64,000 nt of DNA from JAICWP01 sp035252015 (GTDB lineage: Bacteria; Acidobacteriota; Terriglobia; Terriglobales; Acidobacteriaceae). Within the stretch, counting starts at the first letter, position 1. Every line of letters starts with the position of its first letter. A model generated the notes under the pieces. The model saw only the letters and a list, made by a program, of their open reading frames with translations. It was not told the DNA's origin and ran no database searches. Location of the stretch: assembly GCA_035252015.1 (NCBI GenBank), contig DATFDP010000119.1, positions 31,921-95,920 on the forward strand. The letters run 5' to 3'. This document shows, piece by piece, positions 8,299-16,918 of the stretch. Position numbers and translations under genes: made by a program.

Positions 8299-9639
8299 TT
8301 ATCGTTTATAGGGGATGCCCCCCTTCATTACAAAAGAGACACGTTGGGTGACGCTGATATCGTCGAGTGGATTGCCGGGCACTGCGACGATGTCGGCAAA
8401 GTATCCGGGCTTCAAGTCGCCAATCTGTCCCTCCCACATGAGAACTTTTGCGCCTTCGAGCATGTCCGCCTGCAATACCGCCAGTGGCTTCATTCCGTAC
8501 TGGACCATGAGCACCAATTCGCGTGCTTGGGTGCCATGCGGAAACGGCCCCACGTCGGAGCCGACCGCAAACGGAATGCCGGCAGCGATTTGCCTTTTGA
8601 ATTGTTGAATGTGGTAATCAAGAGCTTCGTGCTCGGCTTTTGCCGCCGCGGGATTTTCTGCGTGGTTGGCAAAATATTCGAAGATGGTAAATGTGGGAAT
8701 GGCGGGAATATGTTTCTCCCGCATGATCCGCATGGTTGCATCGCTTAGCTGAGCGGCATGGTCAATGGACTCCACCCCGGCTTGTGCGGCCCAAAGCGCG
8801 CCTGGCTCGCCCATACAGTGCACGCCTACCTTGGTTCCCAGCCGCGCCGCCTCGGCAACCGCAGCTGCGAGCTGCGCTTCGGTGTACTGATATTGCGAGG
8901 CGAACTTTCCGTCGCGAAAGACATCTCGACCGGTTTCATAGATTTTCGCAAAATCGGAGCCTTCTTTATGCTGCTCGCGAATTGTCTCGATAAGTTCCTC
9001 AGTGGTGTTCGCGTAGTCGGCGTTTCCCAGCACATGTTGCGCCGGATTAAAATCGATGGCATCTTCGTGCCCGCCGAGAATTGAAATCGCGTTGCCGCTG
9101 ATCCGCAGACGCGGCCCGGGAATTTCTCCGCGATTGATCGCGTCGCGCACGGCTGTGTCCGCCGAGCCGGCGCCCTCGGTGCCCATGTCGCGTTCCGCGG
9201 TAAAGCCTGCCATCAAATCATCGCGCGCGGCGAGTGTGGCTTGGATCGTGCGCTGCGGCACTGACTCCTCCACGGTTTGCAGGCCCTCATTCCCGGGATG
9301 CAGGAACAGGTGCACGTGCGCATCGATCAGGCCGGACATCAGCGTTTTATCGCCGAGGTCAATTGTCAGCGCATCGCTGGGATGCGTCACGGACTGCCCC
9401 ACCTCGGCAATTTTGTCGCCACGGACCAGCACTTCGCCCGGGCTGATAATCCTTCCTGACTCGATCTCGAGAAGGCGCGCTGCATGCAGCAATATGGGAC
9501 GTATTGGCGGAGCATATGTGTGTTCCCAACCAGTTTGCATCTGCGCCGAAGCGCTCTGCGACAGCACAGTCCCGATCGCGGGAAAGGCAGCAAGCGACAA
9601 CACACATACAAGAATATGGCTCAGCTTAGGACGGTTCAT
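8299..9639 (-). CDS. secreted metal-dependent amidohydrolase (imidazolonepropionase/prolidase-like)
   Basis: 446 residues with a Sec signal (hydrophobic 8-27, ending near SASA) and an amidohydrolase TIM barrel. DAHVH (106-110) supplies the first two metal His, the Lys in SDFAKIYE can be the carbamylated bridging Lys, GVHCMG and ESIDHA supply further His, and AVGSDVGPF the late Asp. The C-terminal GYFADIVAVPGNPLDDI is typical of Xaa-Pro dipeptidase-like secreted members that cleave small peptides or amides. The substrate is not predictable. It converges with the sdh operon, leaving a 78-base gap, and is divergent from the deacetylase at 9993. Confidence 0.85.
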   Translation of the reverse strand: MNRPKLSHILVCVLSLAAFPAIGTVLSQSASAQMQTGWEHTYAPPIRPILLHAARLLEIESGRIISPGEVLVRGDKIAEVGQSVTHPSDALTIDLGDKTLMSGLIDAHVHLFLHPGNEGLQTVEESVPQRTIQATLAARDDLMAGFTAERDMGTEGAGSADTAVRDAINRGEIPGPRLRISGNAISILGGHEDAIDFNPAQHVLGNADYANTTEELIETIREQHKEGSDFAKIYETGRDVFRDGKFASQYQYTEAQLAAAVAEAARLGTKVGVHCMGEPGALWAAQAGVESIDHAAQLSDATMRIMREKHIPAIPTFTIFEYFANHAENPAAAKAEHEALDYHIQQFKRQIAAGIPFAVGSDVGPFPHGTQARELVLMVQYGMKPLAVLQADMLEGAKVLMWEGQIGDLKPGYFADIVAVPGNPLDDISVTQRVSFVMKGGIPYKR

Positions 9640-9992
9640 GGCGACGGGATGATACCATTAGCCGAAAATAGAAACTTATCGCAGGTAAAAGCACAACTGC
9701 TGCTGTGGCTCACAATTCCTGCGTAGCTGAACTGTGAAGCGAGCAGACCTGCAGGCCGGCACCGGGCGGGTGTGGCGTCCTATCAATGGTAAAAGATATC
9801 CTCCCCTTTCCGCGCCGAGGCAGGTATATAAAGAGCCGCCCGGTTTGGACCTAGTACCGACCACCTGCCGACTGTGGCCGGCGCAACGTCGCAGTTATTC
9901 GCGCCCAATGCGCCCAATCCATGCACGCGAGGTGCCCGGCGGTATAATCGCCGTTTTGAGTACTGTGTCTCAGGAACTTCGTTGCCAAAGAA
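9640..9992. other. 353-bp divergent intergenic region
   Basis: Lies between the start of the leftward amidohydrolase and the start of the rightward deacetylase-like gene. The only clear signal is a perfect TATAAT at 9943-9948 flanked by a small GGCG/CGCC hairpin. No -35 box matching TTGACA sits at the right distance. Short open frames on both strands show no protein-like pattern. Confidence 0.5.
9943..9948 (+). promoter_or_regulatory. TATAAT -10 box upstream of deacetylase-like gene
   Basis: Perfect -10 hexamer 45 bases before the ATG at 9993, bracketed by GGCG and CGCC. The -35 region is poor, so an activator or a different sigma factor may be needed, or the match is fortuitous. Confidence 0.4.
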
Positions 9993-11480
9993 ATGTGTGC
10001 CTGGAAGAGACTTGCAGCTCTCGTAGCACTCCTAATCGCTGGCGGTGCCGCCCTCGCCCAGGCCCAGCCACATCCGGTGTACGTGGTCCTCTGGTTTGAC
10101 ACGGAGGACTATATTCTCCCGCCGAGCGATGATGCGGCCAAACACCTAGCCGAATTCCTCAGCGCCGAAAAGGTGCCGGCAACCTTCAAGGTCGTGGGGG
10201 AGAAGGCGCGCACCCTCGAACGTCGCGGGCGCTCCGACGTTATTGCCGCGGTTCGTCGTCACGAAATCGGCTATCACGCCAACACCCATAGCCAGCACCC
10301 GACTCCCGCGGAATACGAATCTGGCTTGGACTGGGACACCGGGGTCGAGGAATTTACCCGTCGCGAAAGAGGTGGGTTCGAGGACGTTGCCCGCATATTC
10401 GGCAAAACTCCTTGCTGCTACGGTCAACCGGGCAGTTCCTGGGCGCCACAATCTTACGGTGCACTCCGGCAATGGGGGGTGAAGCTTTATCTTGACGAGG
10501 GTACCCAGATTGGCCTTGATGGCAAGCCATTCTGGTACGGAGGCCTGCTGAACATCTTCAACACCAAGGAGGGCGAACAGCTAAGGCCAAATGAGAAGTG
10601 GGACAACCTCGAGCAGTCGAAGGCCAAATTCCGGGAAATCTACGCTCGCATGTCTGCGGATCGTTCTGGAGGCCTGATTAGCCTCTACTTCCATCCGTGT
10701 GAGTTCATTCACCAGTGGTTCTGGGACCTTAACTTCGCCAACGGAGCGAATCCGCCTCTCAGCGAGTGGAAACGACCACCCTTGAAGTCTGCCGCCGAGC
10801 AGAAGCAGACATTCGCCTACTTTGAAGGCCTGGTGCGCTTCATGAAGAGCTTCCCCCAAGTGCGGTTCATCACCGGTTCGGAGGCGGTAAAGCTCTTTCC
10901 TGATCTCGCGCATATACGCGAGTTCTCGACTAGCGATCTGAGAGAGATTGCTGAAGCCGTCACACCCGAAGTCTCGTTCCAAACGCACGGGGATTACGCC
11001 CTCTCCGGCAGTGAAGTCTTTGAACTTTTGAGCGCGTATGTAGAAGCGGCAATCACCGAGCGCACCAACACAGCCGGTTCTTTCACGATCAGCAATACTC
11101 CGTATGGACCGGCTGTTGATCCGCCACAGCTCGACCATGCTTTAAACGTGCCCTGGGACCGGTTCGCCCGCACGGTACGTGACGTCGCCGATTTCGTTGC
11201 TCGCAATGACCAACTGCCTGCTTACGTCTGGCTCGGTAGTGTCGCAATTCCTCCGGAGAGTTACGTCGTCGCTTTGGCGGATGTCTCCAAAACGCTGCTT
11301 GCAGGCAATCCAGCGCCACAGACTGTCACTTTCCCGGTCGCACGCCTGGCCGCGACAAACTATGTGGCTGAGGACTCACCAGCAGTGTGGAACTGGCCTA
11401 TCTTTCCCAGGGGATTTCACTCAGCTCATCTATTGTCCATAGCGCGCCTTCAGGCCTGGACGCTGAAACCTGCACTCTGA
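9993..11480 (+). CDS. secreted polysaccharide-deacetylase-like protein
   Basis: 495 residues. Signal peptide 1-25 (LAALVALLIAGGAALAQA). The N-terminal half resembles a NodB-type deacetylase barrel: VVLWFDTED (31-39) with the catalytic/metal Asp pair, and IGYHANTHSQHP with the metal His residues. A long C-terminal part (about 330-495) has no recognised motif. Likely removes acyl groups from an extracellular carbohydrate, but the GYHANTHS spacing departs from the classical HSxxHP, so the substrate and even activity are uncertain. No close operon partner; the Tat-exported LmbE-type deacetylase gene follows after 191 bases. Confidence 0.75.
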   Translation: MCAWKRLAALVALLIAGGAALAQAQPHPVYVVLWFDTEDYILPPSDDAAKHLAEFLSAEKVPATFKVVGEKARTLERRGRSDVIAAVRRHEIGYHANTHSQHPTPAEYESGLDWDTGVEEFTRRERGGFEDVARIFGKTPCCYGQPGSSWAPQSYGALRQWGVKLYLDEGTQIGLDGKPFWYGGLLNIFNTKEGEQLRPNEKWDNLEQSKAKFREIYARMSADRSGGLISLYFHPCEFIHQWFWDLNFANGANPPLSEWKRPPLKSAAEQKQTFAYFEGLVRFMKSFPQVRFITGSEAVKLFPDLAHIREFSTSDLREIAEAVTPEVSFQTHGDYALSGSEVFELLSAYVEAAITERTNTAGSFTISNTPYGPAVDPPQLDHALNVPWDRFARTVRDVADFVARNDQLPAYVWLGSVAIPPESYVVALADVSKTLLAGNPAPQTVTFPVARLAATNYVAEDSPAVWNWPIFPRGFHSAHLLSIARLQAWTLKPAL

Positions 11481-11671
11481 GATTAGAAAAGGCATCTGCT
11501 TTCCGATACAACGGTGAGTCGGGCACGAAAACGTTCGGGAAAGCAAGAAATACTTGCGCGCTCGCAAGTCTAGCTGGCGCGAGTCATTGGCCGTGCATCC
11601 ACGCGACGGTTCCGTTGCGATGAGCTATACTGCCGGGCTTCAGACCTGAAAAACTTCGGGCAGGGAGCAGC

Positions 11672-12433
11672 ATGGTGAAGCAGATCACGCGCAGAGAGCT
11701 GCTGGGGCAATCGTTAATTGGGGCCGCAGCCTTGGGTCTGCCCCTGGCTGGGCAGACCACCGGGCAGACGGCGAAGCGTCTCAAGGTGGTGGTGGCGGGT
11801 GCGCACCCGGACGACCCTGAATCCGGCTGTGGCGGAACCATGGCCTTGTACTCTGACACGGGTCATGAAGTTTCCATTATTTATCTGACGAGGGGAGAGG
11901 CGGGAATTCGCGGCAAGTCGGAGCAGGAGGCCGCCGCCATCCGTACCGGCGAATCGCAGAAGGCCTGCGCCATCCTGAAGGTCAAGCCGGTATTTGCCGG
12001 GCAGATTGACGGCAATACCGAAATCGATCGCGAGCGCTACGAAGCTTTCGCCAGGGTCTTGGATGCAGAACAGCCAGACATAGTCTTTACCCATTGGCCG
12101 ATTGACGCGCATCGCGACCACCGGGCCGCGTCCTTACTGGTCTATGACTCATGGCTCGCCGCCCACAAGAAGTTTGAGTTGTACTATTTCGAGGTGGAGC
12201 AGGGAACCCAAACGCAGTTGTTCCATCCGACGAACTATGTTGACATTACGAAAACGGCAGAGCGCAAACGGGCAGCATGCTTCGCCCACGCTAGCCAGCA
12301 GCCGGAGGACTGGTATCGTCTGCACGACAAGATGAACGTGTTCCGCGGCATGGAAGCTGGCTACCAGCAAGCCGAGGCATTTGTCCGGCACTGCCAGAAT
12401 CCGGCAGGACTGGAGCTTGTGACCGGCTTATGA
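11672..12433 (+). CDS. Tat-exported LmbE/PIG-L family deacetylase
   Basis: 253 residues. The twin-arginine motif TRRELLGQSL (6-15) with a hydrophobic stretch suggests export of the folded zinc enzyme. The zinc motif AHPDDPE is at 44-50, and HWPIDAHRDH (about 135-144) supplies the third ligand and a catalytic-site His. Family members remove acetyl groups from N-acetylglucosamine-type substrates. GGGAGC precedes the ATG. The end of the gene contains the CTTGTGACCGG tandem repeat. A second, cytoplasmic paralogue lies at 62353-63096. Confidence 0.88.
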   Translation: MVKQITRRELLGQSLIGAAALGLPLAGQTTGQTAKRLKVVVAGAHPDDPESGCGGTMALYSDTGHEVSIIYLTRGEAGIRGKSEQEAAAIRTGESQKACAILKVKPVFAGQIDGNTEIDRERYEAFARVLDAEQPDIVFTHWPIDAHRDHRAASLLVYDSWLAAHKKFELYYFEVEQGTQTQLFHPTNYVDITKTAERKRAACFAHASQQPEDWYRLHDKMNVFRGMEAGYQQAEAFVRHCQNPAGLELVTGL

Positions 12434-12437
12434 CCGG
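12416..12437. repeat. CTTGTGACCGG tandem pair, second copy
   Basis: CTTGTGACCGG followed by CTTATGACCGG, spanning the last codons and stop of the LmbE-type gene. It differs from the pair at 2390-2411 at one base. Confidence 0.65.
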
Positions 12438-12738
12438 TGACGGCTGAGTTCAACTTGATAGGATTTGGTATTACTGGACCGGCTGAGCCCCGTGTGGGAC
12501 GAGGCTCTAGAACGAATTCACCTTAAGCACCACTCCTCTTCGGACTTCCAGAATTTGGCCTTGTATCTGCGTGAAAACAGGAACGGGGTCGCAATCGCGC
12601 CTTACCGTATCGGGACCTTTTTAGGAGAAGCGCCTTTTTGAGGAGTGCGTGCCGCGTCCAGAAAGGACTAGTGAAGGCCGCCCGAGTCTTCAAACAGAGG
12701 CCGATCCATAAGTGCCGGAGGATCTCGTTCGCCGGAGG
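12434..12738. other. 305-bp intergenic region between convergent genes
   Basis: Lies between the stops of the LmbE-type gene and the leftward Tat-exported unknown. I see no gene, strong hairpin or repeat other than the tail of the CTTGTGACCGG pair. Confidence 0.5.
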
Positions 12739-13521
12739 TTACAACGGGTGTAACTCAATTGCCATCCAGACACAATCCGTGTCCGCGTAATAGCGGTGCC
12801 ACGGATAACTGAAGCTGCGGTCCGCTCCCAGCTTGAAAAAAGGCTCATGGGTAAATCCAGTGGCCATAGGCACGTCTTCGTAAAGGGTGTCGGCGCGATT
12901 TTCGCGAAATTTCTGCATGCGCCCTCTGCCCAGAATTTGGGTATGCACCTCCAGAAACTGGTGCCCCGTGTGAATGCCGCAATCTGTTTCCTCGGGCGTA
13001 AACCAAAGGTTCAGTTTGAGCCGATAGTGTCGCGGCAGCGATGGGCCGGTTTTTGCAGCGATGAACGCTGTCTGAGGATCAAGTTCTACTTCTCCCACAT
13101 CATCCTGGGACGAAATATACAGAGGCGTCTCGCGGGAAAACTCTGCATTACGGCGGCCATACCAGTCCCAGCGCAGCGCGACACCTCCAAGGTTGGTGGA
13201 TTTACGCACGTGGAGCAATGCCGCGGTTTCAGCTTCCTCGAGAGTGCAATTGCGAAGGATAGAGGATTTCCAGGGAAGAATCACCCCGCGATCCTCTCCG
13301 GCCGTGTAGCGCAGGGTAGTCGTGGATAGGTTTACTACAATCGCGTCCTGAACCGGTAAATTATGCACGCCGGTCACAAGGAGGCTATCTATCCAATCGT
13401 TTGCAAAGGAAAGAGAACGAGTCTTGAATTCGGGCATAGGGCGGCTCGGGGACGTGCTGGGCGCTAAGGCCGCAACGGTCAGAATTTGGCCGGACTGCGC
13501 TAAGAAGGAACGCCGATTCAC
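12739..13521 (-). CDS. Tat-exported hypothetical protein with cupin-like C-terminus
   Basis: About 260 residues, function unknown. Starting at GTG 13521 gives MNRRSFLAQSGQILTVAALA, a compact twin-arginine signal; an ATG at 13557 would add 12 residues and is less typical. The C-terminal part has His-containing strands (CGIHTGHQFLEVHTQILGRG, then TGFTHEPFF and YPWHRYYADTDCVWMAIEL) that suggest a jelly-roll/cupin metal site. The N-terminal half contains a LVTGVHNLPV strand and a WDWYGRR segment. It is convergent with the LmbE-type gene and divergent from the ThDP enzyme. Confidence 0.65.
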   Translation of the reverse strand: MNRRSFLAQSGQILTVAALAPSTSPSRPMPEFKTRSLSFANDWIDSLLVTGVHNLPVQDAIVVNLSTTTLRYTAGEDRGVILPWKSSILRNCTLEEAETAALLHVRKSTNLGGVALRWDWYGRRNAEFSRETPLYISSQDDVGEVELDPQTAFIAAKTGPSLPRHYRLKLNLWFTPEETDCGIHTGHQFLEVHTQILGRGRMQKFRENRADTLYEDVPMATGFTHEPFFKLGADRSFSYPWHRYYADTDCVWMAIELHPL

Positions 13522-13661
13522 TGGTAACCCCGTTCTAAAGCGCGTCGGATTATACAACCACGCGGGCTGACATTACACACAGTCGCCAACATCCGTTTTT
13601 ATGCGCTCGCATTTTTATGCAAGAGTAGAATGTACGGCGAAATCGAACGAGGAGGGCGTAT

Positions 13662-15524
13662 ATGCGGCTCACGGTTGGGCAGGTGATCGGAAAAGCTCTG
13701 AAGTCATATGGCGTCCCCTATGTCACGGGGCTGCCCGGACACGGTAATTGGAGCGTGATCGATGCTTTCAACGATCCTGTATCGAAGCTGCCGTTTATCC
13801 AGGTGATGCACGAGCAGAGCGCCGTCCACATCGCCGACGCGCACTACCGGGTTACCGGCCAGCCGATCGCCGCTTGCACATCAATCGGGCCGGGCGCAAC
13901 CAATACCATCATCGGGCTCGCCACCGCGTACTGTGATTCGACAGCCCTGCTTCTCATCACCGGCAGCGCCGCCACTCATATGCGTGGACACGGTGTGATG
14001 CAGGAACTCGATCGTTTCGCATCGCCTGATTTTCCGCATATCGTAGCCCCCGTCACCAAGCGCACCTTTGACGTAATCCGCGCGGATGAGGTGCCTTTCG
14101 TAATGCATCGCGCCTGGAACGCAATGCTGACCGGCCGCCCAGCTCCAGTGCATATGGGGTTACCTCTCGACGTCCAGGTCGAAACCACTGACATTGATGT
14201 TGCGGATCTAGACCGACGTCTTCCGGTAGGCAAACCCCGGGCCGAGGCGCGGGCAATTGAAGCTGCCATCCAATTGTTGCTCGATGCCAAGCGCCCCTGC
14301 ATCGTGGTTGGCGGTGGCGCAATTACCTCGAATGCCACCCCGGAACTGACACAACTCGCGGAGAAACTGGGTATTCCGGTGGTGTTCACCTGGAATGGCA
14401 AAGGCGCAATTGCGGAGGACAACCCGCTGTGCGCCGGCACCGCAGGGTGGCCGGGATCCCTGCCGGGAAATAAGACTGCAGCCAACGCTGATGTGGTTAT
14501 GTCGTTAGGTTGCCGCTTCACCGATTGGTCCGCATCGTCCTATCGCAAAGGAGTCACCTTCTCAATCCCCGATGGCAAGCTTATCCAGGTGGACATTGAC
14601 CCGCGCGAGATCGGAAAAAACTATCCTGCAGAAGTAGGAATCGCGGCCGATTGCAAGCTCGTTTTGGCCGATATGCTGGGCGGCATTTCCGGCGAGCAGG
14701 CGCGCAAAGCGCGCGAATCAAGAGCCTTCTATCTCAACGGAGTTGAAGCACTGAAGAAAGAGTGGGAGGAGAAACTGGAACGCCGCCGCTCCTACAATGG
14801 CATGCCGACCACAATGCTGCGCACCCTGCGGGAGCTGCGCAAGGTGCTTCCCCGAGAGGGAATTGTGACCGTGGGATCGGGGCATCCGCAGAGCACCACC
14901 AAACAGGCTTTTCCAGTCTACGAACCGCGAACCCACATCACCTCAGGTTCATTTTCTTCAATGGGCTTTGCTCTTCCTGCCGCGATCGGCGCCAAACTTG
15001 CCAAGCCTGACACACCCGTCGTGTGCATCATTGGAGATGGCGACTTCATGATGTGCGTCCAGGAACTCGCCATCTGTGCCATGTATGATATCCCGGTGGT
15101 GTTCCTGATTTTAAACAACTCAGGCTATATTTCCATACGTGATGGCCAGAATCATCTCATCGGCCGGCAGATCGGGTCTGAGTTCAACTATCAGGTTCCC
15201 GACGGCAAGGCTTATTCGGTGGATTTTGCAGCCTTGGCCAAGTCATTCGGCTTCGAGGTTGCGGCAAAGGTACAAGCGGTGGACGATATCGGCTCAACCC
15301 TCAAGCGTGCGCTGGATAGCCAATCGCCTGCTGTGATTGATGTGCCGATTACACGTGATGTCTCCGTAGCCGCAGCCGAGGTTGTTGGCTGGTGGGATTT
15401 TCCCGTACTGCCCACCGCCTCCGACGCAGTCAAAGCGGATTACAGGTCAGGGTATGCTGCCGAACAGCATCGCTGGCCGGCCAGCAAGGCGCCGCTGCAG
15501 GAGCCGGCGTCGGCTACCGGCTAA
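13662..15524 (+). CDS. thiamine diphosphate enzyme, acetolactate-synthase-like
   Basis: 620 residues with the three-domain layout of acetolactate synthase, benzoylformate decarboxylase and related ThDP enzymes. The catalytic Glu is E51 in VMHEQSA, and the cofactor motif runs from GDGDFMM (458-464) to LNNSGY some 30 residues later. A central domain carries VVGGGAITSNAT. Strong GAGGAGG before the ATG. It is followed after 36 bases by a histidinol-dehydrogenase-like gene, not by ilvN or ilvC, so valine/isoleucine synthesis is unlikely; a decarboxylase or carboligase in a catabolic path is more plausible. Substrate unknown. The C-terminal ~40 residues are Ala/Pro-rich. Confidence 0.85.
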   Translation: MRLTVGQVIGKALKSYGVPYVTGLPGHGNWSVIDAFNDPVSKLPFIQVMHEQSAVHIADAHYRVTGQPIAACTSIGPGATNTIIGLATAYCDSTALLLITGSAATHMRGHGVMQELDRFASPDFPHIVAPVTKRTFDVIRADEVPFVMHRAWNAMLTGRPAPVHMGLPLDVQVETTDIDVADLDRRLPVGKPRAEARAIEAAIQLLLDAKRPCIVVGGGAITSNATPELTQLAEKLGIPVVFTWNGKGAIAEDNPLCAGTAGWPGSLPGNKTAANADVVMSLGCRFTDWSASSYRKGVTFSIPDGKLIQVDIDPREIGKNYPAEVGIAADCKLVLADMLGGISGEQARKARESRAFYLNGVEALKKEWEEKLERRRSYNGMPTTMLRTLRELRKVLPREGIVTVGSGHPQSTTKQAFPVYEPRTHITSGSFSSMGFALPAAIGAKLAKPDTPVVCIIGDGDFMMCVQELAICAMYDIPVVFLILNNSGYISIRDGQNHLIGRQIGSEFNYQVPDGKAYSVDFAALAKSFGFEVAAKVQAVDDIGSTLKRALDSQSPAVIDVPITRDVSVAAAEVVGWWDFPVLPTASDAVKADYRSGYAAEQHRWPASKAPLQEPASATG

Positions 15525-15560
15525 CCTCACTGCATGGTTCAGATTGCAAAGGAGGCTCAT

Positions 15561-16880
15561 ATGCCACGCTATCTGAAAAAGGGCCGCACACCTGAGCAGA
15601 ATGCCGCTGAAGCAGAGAAGGTTCGCCAAACCGTAGCCGCCATACTGGCCGATGTAGAAAGCCGCGGCGAGACTGCTCTTCGGGAGATCTCAGAGAAGTT
15701 TGACAAATGGAATCCACCGTCGTTTCGCCTTTCAGAGCGCGAGATCGAGGGTTGCCTGGCGCAACTTACCACCCAGAACCTCGAGGACATCAAGTTTGCG
15801 CAGACGCAAATACGAAACTTTGCACAAGCGCAACGCGCTTCCCTTACTGACCTCGAGATCGAACCCCTGCCGGGAGTCGTTCTGGGGCATAAGAACATAC
15901 CGGTTGAATCCGTCGGCTGCTACGTTCCCGGTGGGAAGTATCCGCTGGTAGCTTCCGCCCACATGAGCGTAGTCACCGCGAAAGTGGCAGGCGTGCCGCG
16001 GGTGATTGCGGCCTCGCCTCCTTTCCGCGGTCAACCGAGTGCTGCGATAGTTGCGGCCATGCACCTGGGCGGCGCGGACGAAATTTACTGCATGGGTGGT
16101 GTTCAGGCCATTGCCGCGATGGCGTTTGGCGCCGCGAGTATTGCTCCTGTGTCCATGGTTGTAGGACCGGGGAACGCATACGTTGCCGAGGCCAAGCGTC
16201 AGTTCTTTGGCCGCGTAGGAATTGACTTGGTAGCTGGACCCACTGAAACGCTCATTATTGCGGATGACACTGCAGATGGCGAGATCTGCGCTACCGATCT
16301 CCTGGGCCAGGCCGAGCACGGCTTCAACACGCCGGCCATTCTCCTCACCACCTCGAAGAAGCTCGCCCAGAACACTCTCTCCGAGGTAGAGCGGTTGCTG
16401 CCTAAGCTGCCGACCGCGGAGTTTGCCTCGGTCTCCTGGCGTGACTACGGGCAGGTGATAGTCTGTGACTCCGATGAGGAAATGGTGCGCGAGGCCGATC
16501 GAATCGCCTCCGAACACGTGCAGGTGATGACCCAGAATCCAGACTATTTTCTTCACAATATGAAGAACTATGGTGCGTTGTTTCTCGGCGCACGCACAAA
16601 TGTGGCATACGGGGACAAGGTAATTGGCACAAACCATACGCTTCCAACCGGCAAGGCGGCCCGCTACACCGGCGGCCTGTGGGTGGGCAAGTTCCTTAAG
16701 ACCTGCACGTATCAGAGGGTGCTCACGGACGAAGCCTCGGCCATGATTGGCGAGTACTGCTCCCGCTTGTGCATGCTGGAGGGCTTTTTCGCGCACGCCG
16801 AACAGGCGAACATCAGGGTACGTCGTTACGGCGGACGCACCGCCACTAGTGCCGCCGCGGCAGATCCGCGCTGCGCCTAG
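15561..16880 (+). CDS. histidinol-dehydrogenase-family NAD-dependent alcohol dehydrogenase (HpsN-like)
   Basis: 439 residues of the HisD fold. Zinc and catalytic residues persist: GQAEHGFNTPA, the Glu-His pair in IASEHVQVM and the final His in GFFAHAEQAN. YVPGGKYPLVASAHMSVVTA and the segment GKFLKTCTYQRVL differ from histidine-biosynthetic HisD and recall the subfamily containing HpsN, which oxidises dihydroxypropane-sulfonate. AAAGGAGG fixes the start at 15561 rather than 15534. It lies between a ThDP enzyme and an SMP-30 lactonase, with no his genes nearby, so a catabolic diol or hydroxy-acid dehydrogenase is likely. The HpsN link is recalled similarity, not a computed match. Confidence 0.82.
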   Translation: MPRYLKKGRTPEQNAAEAEKVRQTVAAILADVESRGETALREISEKFDKWNPPSFRLSEREIEGCLAQLTTQNLEDIKFAQTQIRNFAQAQRASLTDLEIEPLPGVVLGHKNIPVESVGCYVPGGKYPLVASAHMSVVTAKVAGVPRVIAASPPFRGQPSAAIVAAMHLGGADEIYCMGGVQAIAAMAFGAASIAPVSMVVGPGNAYVAEAKRQFFGRVGIDLVAGPTETLIIADDTADGEICATDLLGQAEHGFNTPAILLTTSKKLAQNTLSEVERLLPKLPTAEFASVSWRDYGQVIVCDSDEEMVREADRIASEHVQVMTQNPDYFLHNMKNYGALFLGARTNVAYGDKVIGTNHTLPTGKAARYTGGLWVGKFLKTCTYQRVLTDEASAMIGEYCSRLCMLEGFFAHAEQANIRVRRYGGRTATSAAAADPRCA

Positions 16881-16918
16881 CGTGTTCAATTACACTACCG
16901 GCTTGACGGGAGAGGCGA

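Noticed and set aside
13662..15524. Assignment of the ThDP enzyme as IlvB or as sulfoacetaldehyde acetyltransferase
   Set aside because: No ilvN/ilvC context, and the N-terminal region does not resemble what I recall of Xsc; only the general ThDP fold is supported.
15732..16889. 385-codon minus-strand open frame opposite the HisD-like gene
   Set aside because: Shadow frame; no motif, no ribosome site, and the plus-strand gene is unambiguous.
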